Assembly: GCF_901709675.1 (NCBI RefSeq)
Contig: NC_051095.1
Location: 5,269,956 to 5,333,955, forward strand
Direction of reading: 5' to 3'
DNA: 64,000 nucleotides
From: Syngnathus acus
Taxonomy: Eukaryota; Chordata; Actinopteri; Syngnathiformes; Syngnathidae
Shown one piece after another: positions 44,501-56,276 of this stretch. The notes beneath the pieces were generated by a model, which was given only the letters and a program-made list of their open reading frames with translations, did not search any database and was not told the DNA's origin. Position 1 is the stretch's first letter, and each line of letters opens with the position of its first letter. A program made the translations under genes and the position numbers.

Positions 44501-47500
44501 TTCCTGAGTTTACGTTCTGCCGTCTAATCGCTTTGGTCATGCGGGCAAGCTGAGCTGCTTGAAAAAGAAAAGGCACTCATAAAAACAACTTTATTCCTTC
44601 TAATTTTAGGCTCTGTTCTAATAGAAGCCACGTCCCATTTCATTGCCGGGTTTGTTGAATACAAAAACCCTGATTCTTCTTTGCCAGTTCAACTTGAATT
44701 AAAAAAACACCACCACACTCCTAACTGACAGTTAATCGTATTTTTTTTTTTAAATTGTCGTATACCAGCAATGCCTTGATTAATTCTTTGGCAGGTTGCC
44801 TAGACTCCATTCTAATGGAAACCATATTCCTATTAATCCACCCCAAACAGATGCCCTACTTAATTAATCCACTTGAGAGAAAAAAAAAACCAGAAAACAA
44901 TTGACACCCCAATCTTCAGACGCCTCCACAAAAATAAACGGAGGTGACACCTGTAAAGTCGACAGACGACTACACCGGAATTGCTTGCGCGTTTCAAAAT
45001 CCGTTCAGATGATGTCACGGCAACGCGAGATTTCCAGCGGCGGTCGGAGAATGAACTAGATAACCGCATCCACATCTGCCTCTCGCGTATTCAGACCTAG
45101 CGCATGTGGGCAACAGACCGACAAAATGAAAGCGGTGAGAAAAACGACGTTCGCCGGCGGACACCTTTTGCAGCGTGTCGCCAAACCGGCACAACTGAAT
45201 GCCAAATTTTTCTTCCATCCAAACACCCACACAACGCCCAAGGACAGAAGAGGCGTTTTGCACTTTTACGAAGAACGTATTCCGTCAAAAAGCGGACCCA
45301 ACTCATAATGCGGCGGTGCCCCAATTCTTGGCCAGATCCACCACACTACTTGCAGTGTCCCCTCTCATAGTTTGCTCCATATTTATAGGAGCCATAACCT
45401 GATTAGGTGCCAGTTCTTAAAAAAAAAAAAAGCTTTATCCTCAAAACATCATCTGATGGTAGATACTTCAATAGTCGTCGTGACCCAATGAATTCATCGC
45501 CAGGTCTCCTGGAATGCATTAACGCTGCATCCCAAAACAGACGACCAGCACCAGAGATGTCTCACTCACTTGATGTCTCACTTCAAAATTGATCGCTGAC
45601 AATATTTCTTACAATTGTCTTAAAGAACAAATGCCTCACTCCAGACCCAACAACAAGCAGTACTTCCTCAAATAGTGATCTCCGTTCTTGTAGAAGCCAT
45701 CCCACAATTATTTGCCAGATCCACTTGAATCGAAAAAGTGCCAAAACAGATGACAGGCGCTGTTTCCTTTCATAGATCCCAAACACCAAATAATCTGCTG
45801 CACCCCGAAAGAAACTACCTGCAATCGGTGGCTTTGTTCTATTAAAGACTATATTCCAATTAATCGCCGCTTGAACAATTAAACGCCGCAACCCAAATAA
45901 GACACCCACTCAAAAAAAGCAAATATTCTCTCTTTGAGGGAAGACGACAACAATATTTTGATCGTAGGGGTGAGGCGTCGGGGATAGAAACCCATATGGC
46001 CGTTCAAATAAAAACCATCAACTCAATCACTTTGCATTTTTTGCAAGAATAGATGGCCCGACGCACCATGCAACGAAAAACATTCCGCAGCAGCCCACAC
46101 AGCCAGAGAGGACTTACGGAGTTGAGGGTAATGGTGGGTTCCATGTGTGTGGCACGCAAACGGGTCCATTCGCGGGAGCTTGATGCGCCGAGTGCGGGAG
46201 AGCCCCAAATCCCAGCAGCGACTGGGAGTCTCGTACCGTGACTCTCGCTCTCCCTCCCTCCCTCCCTCTCTCTCTCTCTTTGGTCGCAGCAGATTCCTCC
46301 TCTCTGTTTACCTCCCACCTTCCGCCTCCGTGTCTTCTTCATGCCTTCCCTTTTGACGCCCACAGGCGCCACGGGAAAGAAAGTCAGTCGTGTCTAATGA
46401 GCAACAAGGGTGTAAAAGCAACGGCGACAGAAATGCCCGAAAGAATTGATTGCTTCTTTTTGTTTGGTGATTAAATTATGCTAAATAGCGCTGCATTCTA
46501 AGAGAATTGAAAGACAAGCGGCTTTTATAAAGTGTGATTATAGTTTATAGTTATATGTGAGTGGGTGCGAGTTGTGGCGTACAGCAGCTCCTCGTGATTG
46601 TTCTCATTTCGTATTTGGGTTTGGAGTGCATCGTGATTGTGGCTCTTTGTAGTTTCTATTTGTCAACCGGAATCTAACCGTTTACTGCCACCGACGAATA
46701 TATCCGTCAAGTACAGTTTTTAACGGTTAGGCGTGAAAGAGAGTCTTTTCCAGCTTGTGAATTTCAAGCTTCTGTATGATTGTAAGATGTCAGCATTGCA
46801 TCAGGTTGATTTGAGAAGATTAGGCATGAGAGAAATGTTCAAATTGAGTTTAGGCACCGCCCACACAAACATAGGTACATGTGATGTATACAGGTGTATA
46901 TAGCATACAGAGTATGTGTCATAGGTGGTAGTGGATGATTTGTCAAAAGATGACACAGTTGATGGAAAGAACGGCAAACGCCATGTAAAAAAAGCCTCTG
47001 ACATTCAAAACGATCAATGCGAGTGTGTCAGCGTCATTCAGGGTGCGTTTCTCAGTAGTATGGCTGTGAATAAATTCTCAGTCTTGTTTTTGTTGTGGTG
47101 GTGTGTTACCATACACAGTAAATGTAAGACTTACCTCAAGGTCATCCAGAGATCGGGCCAAGCTAAGACGCTTTGAAGAGCGGCGTTTGGAGGCACGGAG
47201 TGCACCCAAGCCCCAAAATCTGGAGCCCTGTCAAAAGAAAAGTGTAGTTCAGTCATATTTTTCTTCAATTACAATAAAGTGTTATAATAAAATTCAATGA
47301 ATAAATATTAAAGAAAATTTTATGATTATTATTATAAATATATATATATAATATAATATATATATTAAAATTTATAAAATTTTCTTTAATATTTATTCAT
47401 ATATATATATATATATATATACACATTTGAAATGTATGTTTTTGACCCAAAAAAAATGTGACAGTGAGACCCTGTCATTACTTGAGTTGTGTTTTGCTAA

Positions 47501-49515
47501 ATAGATCCACAGCGACATTCTGTGGCCATGATGAGTATAGCAACCCTTTGGAACTGTTTTCTAGTATGACAAAAAAAAAAGTTTCCATAAAGTCTTTCTA
47601 CCACCTAAATGAAATCGTTGTAATTAAATGTTTATTTAAACGAATCATTTAAATTCTGATGTCTGCAGCCAGGTGGTCAGAATCTGTGTTTTTGTTAAAA
47701 AAAAAAACCCTAACAAAATCCTCATTGTGTTATGAGTTTTTAAAAAATTGCTCTTATGATTTGTATTGATCGATAACTCACATTTTTGCCACGCTCATTC
47801 TTCCGGTGGACAAACGCTTGGGTCCATTCCTCTTTGGGGGGCATCATCGGGAGGACCTCGGCAGACCGATACCGGTCTGAGGGAATCTGGCTCATGGGCG
47901 GCGGTAGGCTCCGCGCTTTGGCACCCGAGCCAACGTCAGCTAACCAGTTGTCGTCGTTCCATGTCACTGTAGGCTCTGGATCACCTCTGAGGGATTTGGG
48001 CCATTTTGGCTTGGAGAACCAACGCTGGCTACCCCGGAGAGGCTCTTCTGAGAGGCTATTTTTTTTATCCAAAAGGGAAAGAGGAGGCGGAGGCTTGAAC
48101 TGGAACTTCAAGCGAGGCGGGGGACGTCCGTAAAAGTCAGTGAGAGAATCAGGCCCGGGAAGCGACTCTGAAAGGGAGTGTGTGCTACCATTATTTTTTA
48201 GGTGGCCATTATTGTAGCGGTTTCTCGGGATATGGTCTGGGGATGCGGGATTATCCCATGGACAGGTGGGGAGGAGGACCCCGGAGTGGTTTTGGATTAC
48301 GCAAGGGAAATCCCTGGCGGCTCTTTCCTCAGGGGGTGAGGCATTGTCAATGCCGCTGTCTCCGTTACTACTGGCACTACCTTTTTGGACGTTCGCCTTG
48401 TCTTGCTGCTGAGCCTCCGAGTCCAGTTTGGCTCGAAGCCTCTCCACTGCGTCCCCCATATCACTGTACAGGACCGTGACAAAATTAAGAACATCCGGCG
48501 GAGCCTGGGGGAATTCCAGGCAACCAGAGGTGTCCGGATCAGGCGTGCAGTCGAAGCCAAAGCGCCCGGCAATACCTATGTGCTCATCGTGGTTTCCCAG
48601 CTCCGGGTCAATGAAGAAAACGTGACAGGAGGCTCTCAGCGGAGTGTCTTGTGGGGCGCAGCCGTTGATAATGTGCGCGGTGGTCACCAGGCAAAAGAAA
48701 CGAGGGTCCTCGGCGCAAACGGCCCCTAGGACCAAGTTCTCGGTGGGAAAGGCCGCCAAAACGGCTCCCATGTCATCGCAAAGTCGGATGCAATCAAACG
48801 TAATCTTCATCATGACTAGCGTGTGGGTATCCTGCTCCGTGCCCAGCTGGCGTATTCGCTCTCGGATGGCCTTCAAGCTGTCGTCCTCCAATTGCGACGT
48901 ATTTAAGATCAGCTCGGTGGAGCTCAGGTAGCCCACCACCAAGGTCATGTTTAAAATGCTCCAGTCTGGATTAACGTCCTCGCCGTCCGTAAAAACAGAA
49001 TGGCGTTCATACTTTGGCTCTTGCGTTTCGGCACTTTGTTGTTTGGACCAATGTGACATGTCCGGTTCTGATAGTGGCCTTTGCTTGCCGACAAGCACGT
49101 GGCGCCAGTTGTCGGAATTGGGTGAATCGTGCGAGATGGCGCGTAGGACGCTGGCCTTTTTGGGGCTTATTAAAAACTTTTCGTCGTGTAGAATGGGGTT
49201 CCCGATGACGCGGCCTTCGGTATGCACGACCAAGCGCAGCGGCCCGATGCATCGGCCGATCATCTGCACCACGGTCTCGTGCAAAGCGGTAGATACGTCG
49301 GCTCCGTTGATCGCCATGATGCCGTCGCCTTGTTTGAGTCCCACCAGATGGGCGGGACTTCCCTCCAAGATGCCGCTCAATAAACATGGCCACTGTCCTG
49401 AGATGGTAAACCCGTAGCCTGTACGACCACGGTGGACTTCCACGCGCCGCAGCTCGCCAGATGCGCTTAAATCCAAGCGCCTCCTGGCACTCTCGGGTTG
49501 ACCCTGGATCCTCAT
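32531..49515 (-). CDS. rgs12: Regulator of G-protein signalling 12, long form
   Basis: Seventeen exons: 49515-47782, 47227-47135, 40027-40006, 39890-39727, 39521-39429, 39362-39219, 39058-38876, 38804-38654, 38577-38480, 38276-38085, 37982-37909, 37835-37709, 37558-37462, 37324-37266, 37063-36949, 36548-36009, 32793-32531; 1382 residues, phases consistent. Exon 1 encodes a PDZ domain (about 22-100, GYGFTISG) and a PTB-type domain (about 190-340). The RGS domain runs about 650-770 ([34 protein letters not shown]), followed by tandem Ras-binding domains (about 895-1045; [23 protein letters not shown]) and a GoLoco motif in exon 16 ([17 protein letters not shown]). RGS12 accelerates GTP hydrolysis on Gi/o alpha subunits and its GoLoco binds GDP-bound Gi. 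Exon 3 is a 22-nt microexon (SAASSDG), matching human SATVSDG. The last intron is 3.2 kb. Confidence 0.94.
34292..35045 (+). other. A/C-rich, CpG-containing island in the last rgs12 intron
   Basis: This part of the intron is richer in CG and A/C than its AT-rich flanks. On the plus strand an ATG at 34300 opens a 47-codon frame ([10 protein letters not shown]...) ending at a TAA that overlaps a good donor (gtaagt at 34444-34449). I recognise nothing in the translation. It could be a promoter-like region, an old insertion or an antisense RNA; none is shown by the sequence. Confidence 0.25.
42135..42185 (-). CDS. rgs12: Candidate alternative first exon of rgs12
   Basis: ATG at 42185 opens a 17-codon exon ([17 protein letters not shown]) ending in phase 0 at a donor GTAAGA. 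The next rgs12 exon (22-nt microexon at 40027) needs phase 0, so splicing gives an in-frame 790-residue protein with RGS, Ras-binding and GoLoco parts but no PDZ or PTB. RGS12 is known to have short forms from internal promoters; use of this exon is inferred. No TATA box is obvious upstream. Confidence 0.55.
44587..45910. repeat. Degenerate tandem-repeat region in rgs12 intron
   Basis: Several phrases recur with drift and in similar order: tctaatagaagcc / tctaatggaaacc / cttgtagaagcc; ttgccagttcaacttgaa / ttgccagatccacttgaa; ccaaacagatgcc / caaaacagatgac / aaaacagacgacc; attaatcc / attaatcgcc. This is what an old expanded and decayed minisatellite would leave. Unit length cannot be fixed by eye. 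Confidence 0.5.
46118..46144 (-). CDS. rgs12: Second candidate alternative first exon of rgs12
   Basis: ATG at 46144 gives nine codons (MEPTITLNS) ending in phase 0 at a strong donor GTAAGTCC. It can join the 22-nt microexon in frame, as the 42135-42185 exon can. Upstream lies a CT/GA-rich tract (46242-46281). The exon is so short that chance agreement is quite possible. Confidence 0.3.
47297..47400. repeat. Perfect 27-bp inverted repeat with AT-rich loop
   Basis: The left arm 47297-47323 and right arm 47374-47400 are exact reverse complements (atgaataaatattaaag.../...ctttaatatttattcat), separated by a 50-nt loop made almost only of A and T. An AT dinucleotide run follows at 47401-47421. It lies in the first intron of rgs12. 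Confidence 0.93.
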
Positions 49516-50263
49516 TTTGCCAACACTATTGTGTTGTTGTCATACTACGGTTACACAAAAAGACAAGGTCGGTTAAAACAGCAGTGAAAAGATTGTAAGG
49601 ATTTACTGTAAAGCCAAGTGACCCTCAGTGTTCTCAAGCCTCACAATGATACAAACCTTGAACACTACAAGAATACCAACTCTACACCCTAGCTCAAACC
49701 CAAACAAAACTCTACCCCTAAATTCCTAATCCTAACCGCAACACCAACTTTAAACTTAGTTTTTCAACAGATCCGATTGAAAGATATTTTGCATTTTTAG
49801 GCAAAATCTGTGATCATTTGTAATGTCAGAATTTGCCGATCGATCAATGACGTCCAAAAACCCTGCGAGGCGAGTTTCTTTTTACATTTTTATACACTTA
49901 GGACAAGTCAAAAATTACTTAAGACCTTTAAGAAAGGATTTCTCGTGTGATTGATTACTACCATTTGAAATGATTTCCTCAGAGAAAACTTGTTCAATGC
50001 ACATTCACGCCAGAACTACTGAATAATAACAAAATAACACGTCGAAACGAGTAAACAACTGATCCAAGTAGGTCTGGTTTAAGTGAGTTATCTGTCCAGG
50101 ATAAACGCACAGAGGGCTTTTATATCCTCCCCCGGAGCAGAGTGCCAGCTGGCTCTCCCCCTCAATAAAAATACTTGAATGACAACCAGACGTTTTGTAT
50201 TCGGTGACCTTTTTAAATGCCACACATTTGAAACAAGTTGCAAGTAAACCACAAGAAGCCGTG

Positions 50264-50381
<118 letters not shown>

Positions 50382-50639
50382 AATGCATTGCGTTTTACAA
50401 ACCGTGGCCACAGACATTCGCGACTACGGCAAGTCCGCAACTACTACGACTACTTACGACTCTATTACTATCTTTTTACTAATACTACCGAACTTTTGGT
50501 ATTTACCTCATACGGTGTCGAAAGTCTCCCCCTGAAAAAAAAAAATAGTCCACAGCTTTTAAACGCCCAGTTTTGACATTTTCACGTCAGGCGATTCCAT
50601 TTTTAAGGGCCAGTTATTCCAAACAATACATTAGGGTCG

Positions 50640-50840
50640 CGATTGAAGTGGTCTCCATATGCGGCGGTGTCGTGGACGCGGCACCCCTTCACGCGCACGC
50701 GCACAAGGCAGCTTGAACAAAGCGACATTGACGGTAACCATAACAACGGAACGTCTCCGCGTCACCTGGTCCGCCCCTTTGGCTCCGTTTGACCAATCGC
50801 AGCCTCGCGCACTATTCAAACCAATGGTGCAATCCTATTG
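50640..50840. promoter_or_regulatory. Candidate promoter-like CpG block
   Basis: A CpG-containing block in AT-rich surroundings. It has gcgcacgcgcac, two CCAAT-type elements in opposite orientations (attgg/ccaat near 50793 and 50835) and a possible long-range rgs12 5' UTR position about 1.1 kb upstream of the rgs12 ATG. The assignment is inference only. Confidence 0.3.
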
Positions 50841-51564
50841 GCTCATGATGTCGGATGACGGAGGCAGTCCATTATGGATATCAACAAACTGTTTAAAATA
50901 CCTTTTAATTGAAAGTGTATCGTAGAATATTAAAAAAAAGAAAAAAAATTAAAATACACATTTAAAATGTGGTTTAGCGATGATTAACTGTAAAAAAAAG
51001 TTATTCTCAGAATTTTAAAAAGAAACGTTTTTTTGTTAATGATATCAATGATTTATTCCTAAAATCTGAATTTAATTGTAACGTGCAAAAAATTTAACGA
51101 TTGTAAAATGTCTAAAATGATTTAATTTGGTAAAGTTAAAATGCAGTTTTACAAAGTTAAAGGACATGTATTTGGCGCAGTATGGTAGTATTTGTTTTAC
51201 TTTAAAAATGTATTTGTGCTCATTTGGCACAGTATCTTCAAAATGTTTTATTTTTTAATCTTTTGATAAAATGGAGTTGGAAATTTGCAGTGTGTTCCCC
51301 AGCCCTGACGTAAACCACTCAGGTCCAAAGTACTCCAACAGTCTGTCTTCTGTCCCGCCCTCACAGTTTGGAGAACAACGGAAGCTCATCAGGCCACAAA
51401 AATGATTTAAACACACACAGCAAAATAATGTCAAACTATTTTGTTTAATTCTACGGCAATGCAAATAAGCGCATTCATTTTTACATGCGTGCAATAAACT
51501 TGTGGAGGGCCTAAAAAAACAAAATTCAAATAACTAAACAAAAAAACTATGGAGATGCTGCACT

Positions 51565-53670
51565 TCATATTTTGTTCTTCCCGCTTGTGGAGGACGGCAA
51601 AATCATTTTCTCCAGAAGATTCATCATGCGCTCTTGCATCTGCATACACTGGACCTGGAGCAGATTCTGCTGATGCAGGGCCCGGCGGACCTCCCTGCAC
51701 GTTTCCTCAATGGCTTGGTTGGAGCGCTTTTGTTGCCGCAGCATGGCCTGCATTATCTGCAGCTTCCTCCGCTTTAGGAAATGCTGTCTTTTTGTGGTCT
51801 TTTGCTTGCTAGACACTGGATGGGAGCTGATGAGAAGATAAAAAGACAATCAGGCAAAAAAAAAAGAAAAATCTCATTCTCTCGCGCTCTCTCTACATCA
51901 GTGTTTTTCAACCGGGGTGCCGCGGCACACTGGTGTGCCGCGGCACACTGGTGTGCCGCAAAATATTGTCAGGGGTGCCGTGGGAAATTCTCCAATTTGT
52001 GCGCCTGTGCGGTGTAGCGCCCGGCAGAGTAATCATATCTTCCATATCAGAAGGTGGCAGCAGCAGGTAGCGATTTGCCTCCTGCTTGCAGACGAGAAAA
52101 TGGGTGACGCATGGATGCAGCGGCAGGTATATGGGATGCCCATGCAGGTAGCATTGACAGCGACGTTGTCATTGTGGATAGCGAGGCGAGTCGATAGTGA
52201 CAGTGATGGAGAAGGTTTTGAAGAGAAAAAATGCTGACACTGTACTCAGCACACACAGCTGTGCCGTGGGATTGTTTAATATTAATTACGGAGCGCATTG
52301 TAAACAGGATCGCCAAACCACTGGTCAGTTCGCGCAAGGCCTGGTCAGCCACTTGCTAATCGTGCATGCGTGGAGAATCGGAGAATCTTGAGATTTCATA
52401 TTGTGTCGGTCTGATTGTATTGCATCGGCACATATTCAGGTTATGTGTGTGTTGCTGTGTGCGTTTGCTAACAGTGACAGACACTATGACGGTTGTGGTG
52501 CGTTTGTGGTCCAATGGAAATCACAGCATGCAGTTCAACCGGAGAACCTGGATTGGTTATTTTTCACATACATAAAATAAACAGTCAAGTCGAGACACCT
52601 CGACTGTGATAGCCACTCAGCTGCTGTCAGAACAGCAGAGCGTCTTTAAAAGTGACTTTGTTCTTATTGTTGGACCTAGTCTAAAACAGTAAACAAAATC
52701 ACGTTGATTCTTTTATTTGAATCACAATCACTTTAAATAGTTTATTTCTTACACCGTCTAAAACCATTTTAAAAAACTGTCACTTTTATTTAAAAAAAGG
52801 AATACAATTTAAAAAATATTTCGTATTTATTTCTATTGAATTATTCGACTCTCCATACATATATAGGAATAGGACTTTACGTCTTTCGTTTTAATATAAC
52901 TGATTTTAATATAGGAGCTTAACAGAATTTTGTTGGCGGTGTGCCGCGAGATTTTTTCCAATGAAAAGGTGTGCCGTGAATGAAAAAAGTTTGGGAAACA
53001 CTGCTCTACTTCACAGTGGTTACCTGGAGCCTTGTGTGTGCTCACTGTCAGAGTTCCAAGAGTCCAGTTCCTGCTTGATCTCCATTTCATCTGAAGAGCC
53101 TGTATATTCGGGCAGGAAGCCCATCACCTCCTGCTCCGGCTGGGCCAATGGGTTGTCGCCACCTTGGGAGGAATTACCAGCACTCGTCGAGGCCTGGGAC
53201 TCATCCCGGGACTCACCTTGAGACTCGGCCCAGTTACCTTGTCCGACCTCCACAGGCTTGGATAGAATCTTCTCGATAGCTTTGTAATACGGCCAGTCGG
53301 GGGTCTCGCCGCTTTCCGTGGCGTTGGATTTAAGTCGCCTGTTTAAAAAATAAAAGAAAGAAAAATGAGCAACACTTTTTGTGACATGATGGCGAAGTTT
53401 GAGGTTGACTGGCCTGTATTGGAAGGACATATTTGTGATCTTCATCTTGATCTCCTCTTTGAAGCGTTGCTCGCCCGTCAGCTGGAAAAACCGCTGCGAC
53501 ATCCTCTCGTAAACCTTTGCGTTCCTCTTGCTAGTTTTCAGCTCATTGTGGTTCTCCTCCCAAATGTAGAGCAGGGCCTTCATTTCACCGTCAGTCCAGT
53601 TGGGGGCCCGCCGGTGCTTCTCGCCCTGAGGATGAGTAATTAAATAGGCAAAGTCATCTCCCGCTGCCAT
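51565..53670 (-). CDS. msantd1: Myb/SANT-like DNA-binding domain protein MSANTD1
   Basis: Three exons: 53670-53414, 53338-53024, 51826-51565; 277 residues, close to the human length. The first exon encodes the MADF/Myb-SANT-like domain (HRRAPNWTDGEMKALLYIWE, KRNAKVYERM, EIKMKITNMSFQYR). Exon 2 starts with the end of that domain (ESGETPDWPYYKAIEKIL) and continues with an acidic, Ser-rich linker. Exon 3 is a basic coiled coil (KRRKLQ, AIEETCREVRRAL, QVQCMQMQERMMNLLEKMI). The role is nuclear DNA binding by family; targets are unknown. The first intron is only 75 nt and uses a GC donor (CAG|GCCAGT) with a normal TTTAAACAG acceptor. It has no stop in frame, so retention would add 25 residues. A hAT element fills most of intron 2. 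The ATG at 53670 is chosen because it matches the family start (MAA). Confidence 0.92.
51899..53003. mobile_element. Non-autonomous hAT-like element, 1105 bp, in msantd1 intron 2
   Basis: Ends are cagtgtttttcaacc and gtttgggaaacactg. The flanking octamers ctctacat (51891-51898) and ctctactt (53004-53011) match at 7 of 8. An 18-bp motif (gccgcggcacactggtgt) is doubled near the left end. The interior lacks a transposase frame and is related to the copy at 31128-31820. The right end stops 20 nt short of the exon 2 donor. Confidence 0.87.
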
Positions 53671-56276
53671 CTTTCCCCGCAAAAAGCTCTTTGCTTTGAA
53701 AGGCTTTTACGGTTCTGTGTGGTGCAATGTGAGCTTGCGAAGGTGAGGAGGGAAGCACACGCTAAGTCCTGACTTTGCACCTCCCCCCTCCAGGACAGAC
53801 TGAAAGAGCACTCAAAATGGGGCCTAAAGCAGGAGAGGAATCCGGTTAAAAGCTTTTAGTGCTCGATGATGTCACAGTTGCCCTGGCGACGGCCTAAGGA
53901 GGCCTTTCTTTTTCACCCTAACCACTCCCACTCCCCCCACCCGCGCCACTCTTCTTCCTGCTGCTGCTGCTGCTGCATTGGGCTGGGACATAAAAAGCTT
54001 TTAGCTGAAAGGCAGCAGTGTGAGCGGACGCCATTGCTGAAATGCAAAGAGCGGGGGAGGGGCAGAATGAGGGCAGACTGCTTTTTGTTTCTTTGACGAC
54101 TGGGCAGCCCAGAATGCGCTTCCTTTAAAAGCTTTTGTCGGATCATCTCGTTCCCTGCAGGGGTGTGACTCGCAAATCGGGGTCCACCAAATAATCACCT
54201 CGTGTCATTTTCACAAAGTGGATACATATGGGGACTGACGCCCCGATAAAACGAAAGCAATTACTCCTTTCTTATTTTTAGGCCAATTAAAAGCTTCGAG
54301 ACGATTGTGACATCACATGAATCTGATTTAGCTGCACAGATGAAGTTGATTTTTAGATTAGAGCGTACATTGGTATTGTTGAAATTTACCTTTTAAAATG
54401 TGACAAGTCCACGGACCAATTCATAAGCCAGTATGCAAAAATAAGGCCAAGAAAAATGACGGCATACCTTTTTAACAAAAACAAAAAAGGGTGATCCAAT
54501 TGCAACTGGCTAACTTCTCTTTCTTTTCTTTTTCAGGGTTTAAAGCGGAAGTAATCCAGACTGTTAATCCAAGGGATAGACTAATCTACAGATCAACCAG
54601 TCCGGCGCAACTCAGGTCGTAAGTAACGCACTGTTAGTTTTATTTGAGAACATTTGTGTGTATGCTACAGTAAAAATGATTTAGGGATTTTAACTTTTTA
54701 AATGCTTTTATTACTTATAAGTAATTTTTATTTGCGTATTCTATTATGAATTTACTTTGATTAATTTAAAGGATATTTTGATACAATTTAAAAAAGAAAT
54801 CAATTAAAGCTGTGATTTTTTTTGTAAATTCTTCAAATGTGTATTTAATATTGTAAATGTAAAAAAAGTAGTTTATCAAAAAATAGACATTTTTGGAAGG
54901 AAGTTCTGGTCTACAATAACACAAACGGAGGGAAAAAAAACAAACTTTAATGCAAATTTGCGCACATATATAACATACATACAAGGTGCATACATCCATA
55001 CATAAAATATAAATGCTTTTAATAGTTACATATACAATTTTATATTAAAAATGACAATTAAAAATAACAAAAAGAATGCATAAATAACTAAGACATGTCT
55101 AAATGTACCTCAAATAACATAAATAAGAATTAAGTCATTGCAAAATCCAAATACAAACACGTCAGCTGATAGTTTATACAGTAATGTCAGAAGTAACAAA
55201 TGAATCAAATGAAATGTAGTTGTCAAAAAGTAACTCTAGAGGTCAGCAAACGTCCATGCTCAATTGAAGTGGCCAGGGGGGCACTTCAATTTTTGACAGA
55301 AGTCTCACAGTTTGAAGTAATTGAACACTGACTGACTTGTACTGGATGTGCACAGTGGTATCAAAATGCAATTTTGCAGGTCATGCATGTTGTTGGTTTA
55401 TTTTTGTCGCTGTTCCTTTAAGACAGGGGTGGGGGGAAAACCTCAGAGCACCATTGTGAATTCATGGGAAAATGAAAAATGTTACCTAACTAACATGAGA
55501 AACGAGAACAATTATTACGAATTGAAGTAGACTCGAGTTTGTTCAAAGTAAATTGTTTTACATAGCTGTTGTTTTGACGCTTACATGAAATCAGCATTTT
55601 ACAGACTGAAACGTTAAAAGAACTCAAAATGACAGCATTACTGTTTTCCATGTAAAGTGTTTGGAAAAATGCAAATTGATAAAAAATATACCCAAAAATA
55701 ACGGTGGGGGAAAAAAAGATCAAATGTTTTGAAAACCTACGAGTATCGCATTCTAAGATTTTTTTTTTTTTTTAGAGCTTGTTTACATGGGATGGATGGA
55801 TTACAGACATTTTTGTTTTGTTGACTACGTTACATGACATCATCCTTTTTGAAGCCTAACAACAAGCGGTTACCAGTTTCCATGGAAACGTGTACCATGA
55901 ATCAAACATTCAGAGCACTGCTTTTGAGGCCGACGTTTAACGCTTGACAAACTGGTGAAAAAGGTCATCTTGTTGATTTTACGTGACATCGGCATTTTTA
56001 AGACCGACTCTAAATTTAAGTCAATCACAGCCAAAACGACTGTATGAACGTCAGACTAAAATAAACAAAAGTGTTTTTTTGTTTTTTTATCTTAATTTTC
56101 AACGCTATGTGGGAGTACGCCAAGGTATGAGCGTTTTGGGGCTTTCTTAAACAGCTCCTCTGAGGTTTGAAAGGCGGGCGGGCCAGATGAAAAGCTAGGT
56201 CACCCCCACCCCTGCTTGAAGGTAAAAATCCAGACCTCACCCATAAATGACAGATGAATCCGTTTTCACGATTGGC
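53671..56276. other. Intergenic between dtx4 and msantd1
   Basis: It contains the msantd1 upstream flank with three copies of the palindrome AAAAGCTTTT (53848, 53993, 54127), a short CTG run (53958-53975) and a possible plus-strand exon (54537-54618). From 54660 to 56100 it is AT-rich with no recognised gene. The dtx4 3' UTR must lie near 56276. Confidence 0.55.
54537..54618 (+). ncRNA. Possible plus-strand exon, noncoding
   Basis: An 82-nt segment is bounded by a strong acceptor (tttcttttctttttcag) and a strong donor (gtc|gtaagtaac) on the plus strand, opposite to all genes here. It has no long open frame and I do not recognise it. It could be an exon of a transcript diverging from msantd1, or chance. 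Confidence 0.25.

Noticed and set aside
48947-49417. 156-codon plus-strand frame
   Set aside because: It is the antisense of rgs12 exon 1, whose PDZ and PTB reading is clear.
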